NCBI RefSeq assembly: GCF_900105065.1
Contig: NZ_LT629749.1
Span: 4,154,001-4,218,000 of the forward strand
Source of the DNA: Friedmanniella luteola
GTDB lineage: Bacteria > Actinomycetota > Actinomycetes > Propionibacteriales > Propionibacteriaceae
Direction of reading: 5' to 3'
Length of the DNA stretch: 64,000 bases
In this document: positions 48,730-56,919 of the stretch, one piece after another
Layout of the letters: every line of letters begins with the position of its first letter
Numbering within the stretch: the first letter of the stretch is position 1
Notes under the pieces: model-generated
What the model was told of the DNA's origin: nothing
What the model saw: only the letters and a program-made list of their open reading frames with translations
The model's database searches: none
Made by a program: the position numbers and the translations under genes

Positions 48730-48806
48730 CGTCCACCTCCTACCGGGCCATTCAACCGCGGCCGCGCCGCCGGCGGGCGAGGTACGGCCAGTCCCGGGTG
48801 GACGGC

Positions 48807-50549
48807 TCAGAACCCCGGAGGCTCCGCGTAGGCGCCCCACTCCCGGACCAGCACGCCGCACATCTCACCCAGCGTCGCCTCGGCCCGGGCGGCCTCCAGC
48901 AGCGGTGGCACCAGGTTGCCGTCGCCGCGCGCGGCGACGAGCAGCCCCGTCAGGGCGGCGTCGACCCGCGGCTGGTCCCGCCGCGCCCGGCGCTCGGCCA
49001 GCTGCCGTCGCTGCTCGGTCTCCACCTCCGGCCCGATCCGCAGGGTCTGCGGCACCGCGGTGACGGAGTCGACGTGGCTGTTCACCCCGACCACCCGCTT
49101 CTGGCCGCCCTCGAGCTGCTGCTGGTAGCGGTAGGCCGAGGCGGCGATCTCGCTGGTGAACCAGCCGTCCTCGATGCCCTGCAGCAGCCCAGAGGTCATC
49201 GGCCCGACCGGGTGCCGGCCGCCGGGCACGGCGCGCTCCCCGCGCTCCAGGATCGCCGCGAAGACCCGCTCCGCCTCGGCCTCCAACCGGTCGGTCAGCG
49301 CCTCGACGTACCACGAGCCGCCGAGCGGGTCGGCCACGTGGGTCACCCCGGTCTCCTCCGCGATCACCTGCTGGGTGCGCAGCGCGATCTCGGCGGACTC
49401 CGCCGTCGGGAGGGCGAGCGTCTCGTCGAGGGCGTTGGTGTGCAGCGAGCTGGTCCCGCCCAGCACGGCCGACAGCGCCTCCAGCGCCGTCCGCGTCACG
49501 TTGTTGTAGGGCTGCTGCGCGGTCAGCGAGACCCCGGCCGTCTGGGCGTGGAACCGCAGCCGCTGGGCGCGGGCCGTCGTCGCCCCGTACCGGTCCCGCA
49601 GCCAGCGTGCCCAGATCCGGCGGGCGGCCCGGAACTTCGCGATCTCCTCGAAGAAGTCGATGTGGGCGTCGAAGAAGAAGCTGAGGCCCGGCGCGAAGCG
49701 GTCGACGTCGAGCCCGCGCGACAACCCCAGCTCCACGTAGCCGAACCCGTCGGCGAGCGTGTAGGCCAGCTCCTGCGCAGCCGTCGAGCCGGCCTCCCGG
49801 ATGTGGTAGCCGGACACGCTCAGCGGCTTGTAGGCGGGGATGGTCGAGGTGCAGAACTCCATCAGGTCGCCGATCAGCCGCAGGTGCGGTCCGGGGGCGA
49901 AGAGCCACTCCTTCTGGGCGATGTACTCCTTGAAGATGTCGGTCTGCAGGGTGCCGTCCAGGCCGGCCACGTCGACGCCCTGCCGCTCGGCGGCGACGAG
50001 GTACAGGCAGAACACCGGGACGGCCGGGCCCGAGATCGTCATCGACGTCGTCACCGCGCCGAGGTCGATCCCCGCGAACAGCCGGTCCATGTCCTCCGCG
50101 GAGTCCACCGCGACCCCGCAGTGCCCGACCTCCCCGAGCGCGCGCGGGTCGTCGGAGTCCAGCCCCATCAGCGTCGGGAGGTCGAAGGCGACGCTCAGCC
50201 CGCCGCCCCCACCGGCCAGGAGGGCGCGGTAGCGCTCGTTGGTCTGCCGGGCGTCCCCGAAGCCGGCGAACTGGCGGATGGTCCACGGTCGGCCGCGGTA
50301 GCCGGTCGCGTGCGGGCCGCGGGTGAAGGGGAACTCACCCGGCCAGCCGATCCGCCCCAGCCGCGGGTCGACGGCGTCCTCCGGCGGGCCGTAGACCGGG
50401 TCCACCTCCGTGCCGGAGAGCGTGGTGGCGTCGTCGTCCCGCACGCCCCCGGCGGCGTGGGCCGCCGCGTAGGCGGCCGCCCAGCGAGCGCGGCCGGCCG
50501 CGTCGTCGCTGGCTCCGCCGGCAGCCTCCGGCGGCGGGGCACCACCCAT
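48807..50549 (-). CDS. methylmalonyl-CoA-mutase-type acyl-CoA mutase large subunit
   Basis: 580-residue catalytic subunit. FPFTRGPHATGYRGRPWTIRQFAGFGDARQTNERYR, LSVAFDLPTLMGLD, VSGYHIREAGSTAAQELAYTLADGFGYVE and NNVTRTALEALSAVLGGTSSLHTNALDE are hallmarks of the family. There is no B12-binding domain, so it needs a separate small subunit not seen here. It could act on methylmalonyl-, isobutyryl- or another acyl-CoA. TAGGAT lies seven bases before the ATG: leaderless. Located beside, but not in an operon with, the acyl-CoA genes. Confidence 0.87.
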   Translation of the reverse strand: MGGAPPPEAAGGASDDAAGRARWAAAYAAAHAAGGVRDDDATTLSGTEVDPVYGPPEDAVDPRLGRIGWPGEFPFTRGPHATGYRGRPWTIRQFAGFGDARQTNERYRALLAGGGGGLSVAFDLPTLMGLDSDDPRALGEVGHCGVAVDSAEDMDRLFAGIDLGAVTTSMTISGPAVPVFCLYLVAAERQGVDVAGLDGTLQTDIFKEYIAQKEWLFAPGPHLRLIGDLMEFCTSTIPAYKPLSVSGYHIREAGSTAAQELAYTLADGFGYVELGLSRGLDVDRFAPGLSFFFDAHIDFFEEIAKFRAARRIWARWLRDRYGATTARAQRLRFHAQTAGVSLTAQQPYNNVTRTALEALSAVLGGTSSLHTNALDETLALPTAESAEIALRTQQVIAEETGVTHVADPLGGSWYVEALTDRLEAEAERVFAAILERGERAVPGGRHPVGPMTSGLLQGIEDGWFTSEIAASAYRYQQQLEGGQKRVVGVNSHVDSVTAVPQTLRIGPEVETEQRRQLAERRARRDQPRVDAALTGLLVAARGDGNLVPPLLEAARAEATLGEMCGVLVREWGAYAEPPGF

Positions 50550-50556
50550 GCGGCCG

Positions 50557-50645
50557 ATCCTAGGGCGCTCGACGGCATGGCGGAGCGGTCCCGGACGACC
50601 CCCCGCGTTCTCGCACTGTCCAGGTCCGGCCCTGGGCGCTACGGT
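50557..50645. promoter_or_regulatory. divergent promoters of the mutase and CBS genes
   Basis: On the minus strand TAGGAT (50562-50557) precedes the mutase ATG by seven bases. On the plus strand TACGGT (50640-50645) precedes the CBS gene, which also has AGGAGG before its ATG. No operator-like palindrome seen between. Confidence 0.5.
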
Positions 50646-50662
50646 GCGCCCAGGAGGCGGAC

Positions 50663-51109
50663 ATGCGGATCTCGGACATCCTCGGCGCGAAGGGCGCCGA
50701 CGTCGTGCACATCGGCCCGGACGCCCCCGTCCGTGCGCTGGTCGCGCTGCTGCGCGCGCACAACCTGGGGGCGGTCGTGGTCTCCACCGACGGCCGGACC
50801 ATCGCCGGGATCGTGTCCGAGCGCGACGTCATCCGGCAGCTGGCCGACGGCGCCGACGTGCTCGACCAGCCCGTCCGCAGCGTGATGAGCGCCGACGTGC
50901 ACCGCAGCACCCCCCACGACAGCGTCCGCTCGGTGATGGAGACCATGACCGAGCGGCGGGTCCGGCACGTGCCGGTGGTCGACGAGCAGGACCGGCTGGT
51001 CGGCATCGTGAGCATCGGCGACCTGGTGAAGTCCCAGATCTCCGAGCTCGAGTTCGAGCGCGACCAGCTGGAGGGCTACGTCTCGGGAGCCGGCGCCGGA
51101 CACGGATGA
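50663..51109 (+). CDS. CBS-domain pair protein
   Basis: 148 residues with two CBS motifs: VRALVALLRAHNLGAVVVSTDGRTIAGIVSERDVI and SVRSVMETMTERRVRHVPVVDEQDRLVGIVSIGDLV. Such stand-alone pairs bind adenine nucleotides and regulate partner proteins. Conserved in actinobacteria; partner unknown. AGGAGG before ATG. Confidence 0.9.
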   Translation: MRISDILGAKGADVVHIGPDAPVRALVALLRAHNLGAVVVSTDGRTIAGIVSERDVIRQLADGADVLDQPVRSVMSADVHRSTPHDSVRSVMETMTERRVRHVPVVDEQDRLVGIVSIGDLVKSQISELEFERDQLEGYVSGAGAGHG

Positions 51110-51169
51110 TCATGATCGGCCCGACCTCACCGGGCAGCCATCATCAGCCGGACGAGCGGCTCATGGTCA

Positions 51170-52324
51170 TCAGTACGAGCGCGGCAGCCCCAGGGAGTGC
51201 TGGGCCACGTAGTTCAAGATCATCTCGCGGCTGACCGGGGCGATCCGCAGCAGCCGCGCCAGCCCCCACAGCGGGATGAGCCCGTACTCGGTGGAGACGC
51301 CGTTGCCGCCGTGGGCCTGGATGGCGGCGTCCAGCGCCGCCAGCGCCGCCTCCGCCGCCGCGTACTTGGCCATGTTCGCGGCCTCCCCGGCGGGCTGGCC
51401 CTGGTCGTGCAGCCACGCGGCCTTCGCGGTCATCAGCGCGGCGAGCTCGATCTCGATCTTCGCCTGCGCCAGCGGGTGGGCGACGCCCTGGTGCGCGCCG
51501 ACGGGTGTGCCCCAGACCGTCCGCTCGCCCACGTAGCGGCTGGCCCGGGCGAGGGCGTAGCGGCCGATCCCCACGGCTAGCGCCGCTCCCGTGACCCGCT
51601 CCGGGTTGAGCCCGGCGAAGACCTGGCGGAAGCCGGCCCCCTCCGTGCCGACCAGCCGGTCGCGCCCCACCCGGACGCCGTCGAGGAACAGCGTGAACTG
51701 GCGCTCGGGCAGGGCCACCGCGACCGGCAGCGGCTGGGCGACCAGCCCGGGGGCGTCGGTGTCGACGACGAACAGCGACAGGGCCGCCTCGCCGGTGTGC
51801 TCGTCGGTCCCGGTCCGGGCCACGACGAGGACCGCGTCCGCCTCGTCGACGCCGGAGATGTAGTACTTCTGGCCGTCCAGCCGGTACCCGTCGCCGTCGG
51901 CCACGGCCGTGGTGGCCAACCGGTGGGTGTTGGAACCCGCGTCGGGCTCGGTGATCGCGAACGCGATCCTCGTCGTCCCCGCCGCCAGGCCGGGCAGCCA
52001 CCGCGAGCGCTGCTCCTCCGTGCCGTGGCGGGTGATCATCTCCGCGGCGATGGCGGTGTTGACGATCATGAGCAGCAGCGGGCAGCCCTGCGCGGCGGAC
52101 TCCTCGCAGACGATCGCCAGCTCGGCGAGGCCGCCGCCGCCACCGCCGTAGGCCTCGGGGATGCTGGCCCCCAGGTACCCGTGGCGGCCCAGCGTCTGCC
52201 ACAGCTCGGTGGGGAACTCGCGCGCCTCGGCCTTGCGGGCGTAGTAGGCGCCGCCGAAGTCGGCGGCGATCTCGGCCACCGCCCGCCGCAGCTCGGTGTG
52301 CTCGTCGACGACCGCGAAGTCCAT
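51170..52324 (-). CDS. acyl-CoA dehydrogenase
   Basis: 384-residue FAD enzyme: PEAYGGGGGGLAELAIVCEE, FAITEPDAGSNTHRLATTA (FAD-binding), YYISGVDEADAVLVVART, and a C-terminal helical domain ending in IQAHGGNGVSTEYGLIPLWGLARL. It oxidises an acyl-CoA to the 2-enoyl-CoA. Divergent from the carboxylase operon, so citronellyl-CoA or isovaleryl-CoA type substrates are plausible (inference). A TACAGT -10 (minus, 52416-52411) lies upstream. Confidence 0.88.
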   Translation of the reverse strand: MDFAVVDEHTELRRAVAEIAADFGGAYYARKAEAREFPTELWQTLGRHGYLGASIPEAYGGGGGGLAELAIVCEESAAQGCPLLLMIVNTAIAAEMITRHGTEEQRSRWLPGLAAGTTRIAFAITEPDAGSNTHRLATTAVADGDGYRLDGQKYYISGVDEADAVLVVARTGTDEHTGEAALSLFVVDTDAPGLVAQPLPVAVALPERQFTLFLDGVRVGRDRLVGTEGAGFRQVFAGLNPERVTGAALAVGIGRYALARASRYVGERTVWGTPVGAHQGVAHPLAQAKIEIELAALMTAKAAWLHDQGQPAGEAANMAKYAAAEAALAALDAAIQAHGGNGVSTEYGLIPLWGLARLLRIAPVSREMILNYVAQHSLGLPRSY

Positions 52325-52515
52325 CCCGCACCTGCCTCTCGCCTCGGCCCCGGGACGGCCGGACACCAGCACCGGCAGCGGGCCGGCGGTGCCCCGTCGC
52401 ACCCGTGGGAACTGTAGCGCCGCGCCGCTCTTGACGGCCGTGACGGCGTGGCTGAGGGTGGAGCCACCGGTGGCCCGGTCGTGCGCCGGCCCCGACCTCG
52501 ACGGAGAGGCTCGCC

Positions 52516-52545
52516 ATGCACCTCGGCGCGGACGTCACCCGGTGA
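52516..52545 (+). CDS. 9-codon leader peptide coupled to the carboxylase beta gene
   Basis: GGAGAGG is followed by ATG at 52516 and the frame MHLGADVTR, whose TGA (52543-52545) overlaps the carboxylase GTG as GTGA. The carboxylase start has no ribosome binding site of its own, so ribosomes finishing this ORF probably restart on it. The peptide itself need not have a function. Confidence 0.45.
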   Translation: MHLGADVTR

Positions 52546-54140
52546 CCGTGCTGACCAGCCGGCTGGACACGTCCGGCGCGGAGTACGCCCGGAACCGGGC
52601 CGCGCTGCTGGCGCAGGTGGACGCGCTGCGGGCCGCGTCGGCGAAGGCGGTGGGGGGCGGCGGGGAGACGTACGTGACGCGGCACCGGGCCCGTGGGCGG
52701 CTGCTGGCCCGCGAGCGGGTCGAGCTGCTGCTGGACCCCGACACGGCGTTCCTCGAGCTCTCCACCCTGGCCGGCTGGGGCACGGGGTCCGCCACCGGCG
52801 CGGGGATCGTCACCGGCATCGGCGTGGTGAGCGGCACCGAGTGCGTCGTCATCGCCCACGACCCGACCGTCCGGGGCGGGACGATGAACCCCTGGACGCT
52901 GCGCAAGAACCTGCGGGCGCTGGAGATCGCCCGGGTCAACCGGCTCCCGGTCGTCTACCTGGTGGAGTCGGGCGGTGCCGACCTGGCCAGCCAGGCCGAG
53001 CTGTTCATCCCCTTCGGCCGGGTCTTCGCCGAGCTCACTGCCCTGTCAGCCGCCGGCGTGCCGAGTGTCGCCCTCGTCTTCGGCGGGGCCACCGCCGGCG
53101 GGGCCTACGTGCCGGCGATGTGCGACCACGCCGTCCTGGTGGACCAGCAGGCCCAGGTGTTCCTCGGCGGCCCTCCGCTGGTGAAGATGGCGACCGGGGA
53201 GGACGCCGACGCCGAGCAGCTGGGCGGAGCCGCCATGCACGCGCGGGTCTCAGGGCTGGCCGACCAGCTCGCGGTCGACGAGCGGGACGCCCTCCGGCTG
53301 GGCCGGGCCGTCGTCGCGCGGTGGCACTGGCGCAAGGCCGGTCCCGAGCCGAGGGCGGCCCCCCGGCCGCCGCGCTACCCGGCCGAGGAGATCCTCGGCG
53401 TGGTCTCCGCCGACCACCGCGTGCCCTTCGACCCCCGGGAGGTGCTGGCCCGGCTGGTCGACGACTCCGACCTGGACGAGTACAAGCCGCTGTACGGCAC
53501 CTCGCTGGTCACCGGCTGGGCCACCCTGCACGGCTACGACGTCGGGGTCCTCGCCAACCACCGCGGCGTGCTCTTCGGCGAGGAGGCCGAGAAGGCGACC
53601 GAGTTCATCCTGCTCGCCAACCAGAGCGACACCCCGCTGCTCTTCCTGGCGAACACCACCGGCTACATGGTCGGCACCCGCTACGAGCAGGCCGGGATCA
53701 TCAAGGACGGCGCCAAGATGATCAACGCGGTCGCCAACAGCACCGTGCCGCACCTCACCGTCACCATGGCCGCCTCCTTCGGGGCCGGGAACTACGGCAT
53801 GGCCGGCCGGGCGCTGGACCCCCGCTTCACCTTCAGCTGGCCCGGCATGCGGCAGGCGGTGATGGGCGCGACCCAGCTCGCCGGGGTGCTCTCGCTCGTC
53901 GCCCGCGCCTCCGCCGAGGCCCGCGGCCGGCCGTTCGACGAGCAGGCCGACGACGGCCGCCGCCGCGCCGTCGAGGAGCAGATCGACGCCGAGTCCCGCG
54001 CCTTCGCGATGTCGGGCCGGGTCTACGACGACGGCGTCCTCGACCCCCGCGACACCCGGGACGCGCTGGGCGTCGCGCTGTCGGCCACCCACTCCGCCCC
54101 CGTCACCGGCCGCCGCGGCTTCGGCGTGTTCCGGATGTGA
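52542..54140 (+). CDS. acyl-CoA carboxylase beta (carboxyltransferase) subunit
   Basis: 532 residues with both carboxyltransferase halves: RERVELLLDPDTAFLELSTLAGWG, VYLVESGGADLASQAE, FGGATAGGAYVPAMCDHAVLVDQQ, then LANHRGVLFGEEAEKATEFILLAN, FLANTTGYMVGTRYEQAGIIKDGAKMINAVANSTVPHLTV, GNYGMAGRALDPRF. Pattern closest to methylcrotonyl-/geranyl-CoA carboxylases. First large gene of a coupled operon with the biotin subunit, hydratase and AtuA-like gene. Confidence 0.92.
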   Translation: MTVLTSRLDTSGAEYARNRAALLAQVDALRAASAKAVGGGGETYVTRHRARGRLLARERVELLLDPDTAFLELSTLAGWGTGSATGAGIVTGIGVVSGTECVVIAHDPTVRGGTMNPWTLRKNLRALEIARVNRLPVVYLVESGGADLASQAELFIPFGRVFAELTALSAAGVPSVALVFGGATAGGAYVPAMCDHAVLVDQQAQVFLGGPPLVKMATGEDADAEQLGGAAMHARVSGLADQLAVDERDALRLGRAVVARWHWRKAGPEPRAAPRPPRYPAEEILGVVSADHRVPFDPREVLARLVDDSDLDEYKPLYGTSLVTGWATLHGYDVGVLANHRGVLFGEEAEKATEFILLANQSDTPLLFLANTTGYMVGTRYEQAGIIKDGAKMINAVANSTVPHLTVTMAASFGAGNYGMAGRALDPRFTFSWPGMRQAVMGATQLAGVLSLVARASAEARGRPFDEQADDGRRRAVEEQIDAESRAFAMSGRVYDDGVLDPRDTRDALGVALSATHSAPVTGRRGFGVFRM

Positions 54141-56155
54141 CGACGCCCCCTGCGGCTCCGTCCCGGACGCCGATCCGCACCCTGCTGGTGGCCAACCGCG
54201 GCGAGATCGCCTGCCGGGTGCTGCGCACCGCCCAGGCCCTGGGGATGCGGACCGTCGCCGTGTTCTCCGACGCCGACGTGGACGCCCCGCACGTCGGCCA
54301 GGCCGACCTCGCCGTCCGGCTGCCCGGCGTCGCCGCCGCCGACACCTATCTGCGCGGCGACCTGCTGGTCCGGGCGGCGCTCCGCACGGGCGCGGACGCG
54401 GTCCACCCCGGCTACGGCTTCCTGTCCGAGAACGCCGACTTCGTCCGCCAGGTCGCCGACGCCGGCCTGGTGTTCGTCGGGCCCTCGGCCGACGTCGTGG
54501 CCGCGATGGGCTCGAAGGTGGAGGCGAAGGCGAGGATGGCGGCGGCCGGGGTGCCGGTGCTGCCCGGCGCGACGGTGACCGACGACGCCGACATCGCCGC
54601 ACTCGGCCGCTGCGTCGGCTACCCGCTGCTGGTCAAGGCCTCCGCCGGCGGCGGCGGCCGCGGGATGCGCGTCGTCCCCGGGCCGGCGGACCTGGCCGGC
54701 GCGGTCGCCGCCGCCCGGCGGGAGGCCGCGGCGGCGTTCGGCGACGACACCGTCTTCCTCGAGCGCTACCTGCGCGACCCGCGGCACGTCGAGGTCCAGA
54801 TCTTCGGGGACGCGGCGGGCACGGTCGTCTCCCTGTTCGAGCGGGAGTGCTCGGTGCAGCGCCGGTTCCAGAAGGTCGTGGAGGAAGCGCCGTCCCCGGC
54901 CGTGACGCCCGAGCTCCGTGAGCGGCTGAGCGCCGCGGCGACCACCGCCGGCCGGGCGCTGGGCTACGTCGGCGCGGGCACCGTCGAGTTCGTCCTGGAC
55001 GCCGGCGGCGACTTCCACTTCCTCGAGGTCAACACCCGGCTGCAGGTGGAGCACCCGGTCACCGAGCTGGTCACGGGGCTGGACCTCGTGCGGCTGCAGC
55101 TGCTGGTGGCCCAGGGCGAGCCGCTGCCGGCCGAGGCCCGGACGGCGCGGCTGTCGGGGCACGCCGTCGAGGTGCGCCTCTACGCCGAGGACCCGGTCGC
55201 CGGCTACCGGCCCACCACCGGTCGGCTGCGGGCCTTCGCCGTGCCCGGACCGGTCCGGGTCGACGCCGGCGTGGCGGCCGGGCAGGTGGTCGGCCCGCAC
55301 TACGACGCCCTGCTGGCCAAGGTCGTCGCGCACGCACCCACCCGGGGTGAGGCGGCCGCCGTGCTGGCCGGCGCCCTGCGGGCCGCACGCCTGCACGGCG
55401 TCGGCACCAACCGCGACCTGCTCGTCGCCGTGCTCGGCGAGCCGGAGTTCCTGGCCGGAGGCACCGACACCGGCTACCTCGAGCGGCACCCGCCGGCGGC
55501 CCTGCTGGTGCCCGACCCCGCCGCCCGCGCCGACGCGGTCACCGCGGCCGTCGTCGCCCTCCGCGCCGTCCGGCGCGCCGCCGCCGCGGTGCAGCGCAGC
55601 GTCACGGCGGGCTGGCGCAACGTCACCTCCGCCGACCCGGTCGTCCGGCTGGCCTGGTCCGACGGCGGCGTGCTCGACGTGGGCTACCAGGTGGTCGGCG
55701 ACACGGTCCGGGTGCGGCTGGGCGACCAACCGCTCGGCCCGGCCGCCCGGGTGGGCGTCGTCGGCGAGGACGGCGGCCACCGGGTGACGCTGGAGCGGGA
55801 CGGAGTGCGGCGGAGCTGGCACGTCGCGGTGGAGGGCGACCACCTCGACGTCAGCTCCAGCGCCGGCTCCCTCGACCTCCGGGTGGTCGACCTGCTGCCC
55901 GAACCCGAGGCGGCGGGCCCGGCCGGGTCGCTGGCCGCGCCCCTGCCCGGCCTGGTCGTCCGCACCGAGGCCGCACCGGGCGAGCCGGTGGCGCTCGGCC
56001 AGCCCCTGCTCGTCCTGGAGGCGATGAAGATGGAGCACGTGGTGCGCGCACCCCACGACGGGGTGCTCACCTCCCTGCTGGTCCGCACCGGTGACCAGGT
56101 CGAGGTCGGGCAGCCGCTGGCCGTGCTCGGCGGGCCGACGGGCGGTGCGGAGTGA
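54137..56155 (+). CDS. acyl-CoA carboxylase alpha (biotin carboxylase/BCCP) subunit
   Basis: 672 residues. Biotin carboxylase N-domain LLVANRGEIACRVLRTA, HPGYGFLSENADF, ATP-grasp with KASAGGGGRGMRVV and VEVQIFGD, EVNTRLQVEHPVTE; then a linker and a C-terminal biotinyl domain with LEAMKMEHVV, where the Lys carries biotin. GTG overlaps the beta subunit stop (GTGA). Size and layout fit methylcrotonyl/geranyl-CoA carboxylase alpha chains. Confidence 0.95.
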   Translation: MTTPPAAPSRTPIRTLLVANRGEIACRVLRTAQALGMRTVAVFSDADVDAPHVGQADLAVRLPGVAAADTYLRGDLLVRAALRTGADAVHPGYGFLSENADFVRQVADAGLVFVGPSADVVAAMGSKVEAKARMAAAGVPVLPGATVTDDADIAALGRCVGYPLLVKASAGGGGRGMRVVPGPADLAGAVAAARREAAAAFGDDTVFLERYLRDPRHVEVQIFGDAAGTVVSLFERECSVQRRFQKVVEEAPSPAVTPELRERLSAAATTAGRALGYVGAGTVEFVLDAGGDFHFLEVNTRLQVEHPVTELVTGLDLVRLQLLVAQGEPLPAEARTARLSGHAVEVRLYAEDPVAGYRPTTGRLRAFAVPGPVRVDAGVAAGQVVGPHYDALLAKVVAHAPTRGEAAAVLAGALRAARLHGVGTNRDLLVAVLGEPEFLAGGTDTGYLERHPPAALLVPDPAARADAVTAAVVALRAVRRAAAAVQRSVTAGWRNVTSADPVVRLAWSDGGVLDVGYQVVGDTVRVRLGDQPLGPAARVGVVGEDGGHRVTLERDGVRRSWHVAVEGDHLDVSSSAGSLDLRVVDLLPEPEAAGPAGSLAAPLPGLVVRTEAAPGEPVALGQPLLVLEAMKMEHVVRAPHDGVLTSLLVRTGDQVEVGQPLAVLGGPTGGAE

Positions 56156-56919
56156 GCGCCCAGGTCGTCCGCTACGAGCACCGGGGGCCGGTGGCCTGGG
56201 TGACCATCGACCGGCCGGAGGCGCGCAACGCCCTCGACCGGGCGGTCCGCGCGGGGCTCTTCGCCGCCACCGCCCGCTTCGACGCCGACCCCGGGGCGGC
56301 GGTCATGGTGCTGACGGGAGCCGGGGACGTCGCCTTCAGCGCCGGCGCCGACCTCAAGGAGATGGCCGCCGAGGGGCTGACCGTGCCACCCCCGGACTTC
56401 CTGCCCCAGTTCGGCCGCAACGCCGGCAGCGCCAAGCCGATCATCGCCGCGGTCAACGGGCTGGCCTACGCCGGCGGCTTCCTGCTGGTGCAGAGCTGCG
56501 ACCTGGTCTTCGCCGCCGAGCACGCCCGGTTCGCGGTCCCCGAGGCGGCGGTGGGCCGCGGCGCCCCCTGGGCCGCACCCCTGGCGTCGCTCATCCCGCC
56601 GAAGGCCGCGCTGCAGCTGCTGCTGACGGGGGAGCCCATCACGGCGGCCCGGGCGCACGCCCTCGGGCTGGTGAGCGAGGTGGTGGAGGCCGCGCAGCTG
56701 CAGGAGCGGGTGCAGGCGTGCGCCGAGCGGATCGCGGCCAACGCGCCGCTCTCGGTGCGCGCCGCCAAGCAGATGGTCCTCACCACCCGGGGGCTGCCGC
56801 CGGACCAGGCCTTCGCCGAGGCCGAGCGGATCTTCGCCCCCGTCTACCGCTCGGCCGACGCGCAGGAGGGCCCGCGGGCCTTCGCCGAGCACCGGCCACC
56901 CCGGTGGAGCGGACGATGA
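56152..56919 (+). CDS. enoyl-CoA hydratase/isomerase family protein
   Basis: 255-residue crotonase: GPVAWVTIDRPEARNALD, VMVLTGAGDVAFSAGADLKEM (oxyanion hole), VNGLAYAGGFLLVQSCDLVFAAEHARFAVPE, and LLLTGEPITAARAHALGLVSEVV. One of the two usual catalytic Glu positions is replaced around AVGRGAPWA. In context it would hydrate the carboxylated enoyl-CoA (glutaconyl-type). Both ends overlap neighbours by four bases. Confidence 0.9.
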   Translation: MSAQVVRYEHRGPVAWVTIDRPEARNALDRAVRAGLFAATARFDADPGAAVMVLTGAGDVAFSAGADLKEMAAEGLTVPPPDFLPQFGRNAGSAKPIIAAVNGLAYAGGFLLVQSCDLVFAAEHARFAVPEAAVGRGAPWAAPLASLIPPKAALQLLLTGEPITAARAHALGLVSEVVEAAQLQERVQACAERIAANAPLSVRAAKQMVLTTRGLPPDQAFAEAERIFAPVYRSADAQEGPRAFAEHRPPRWSGR

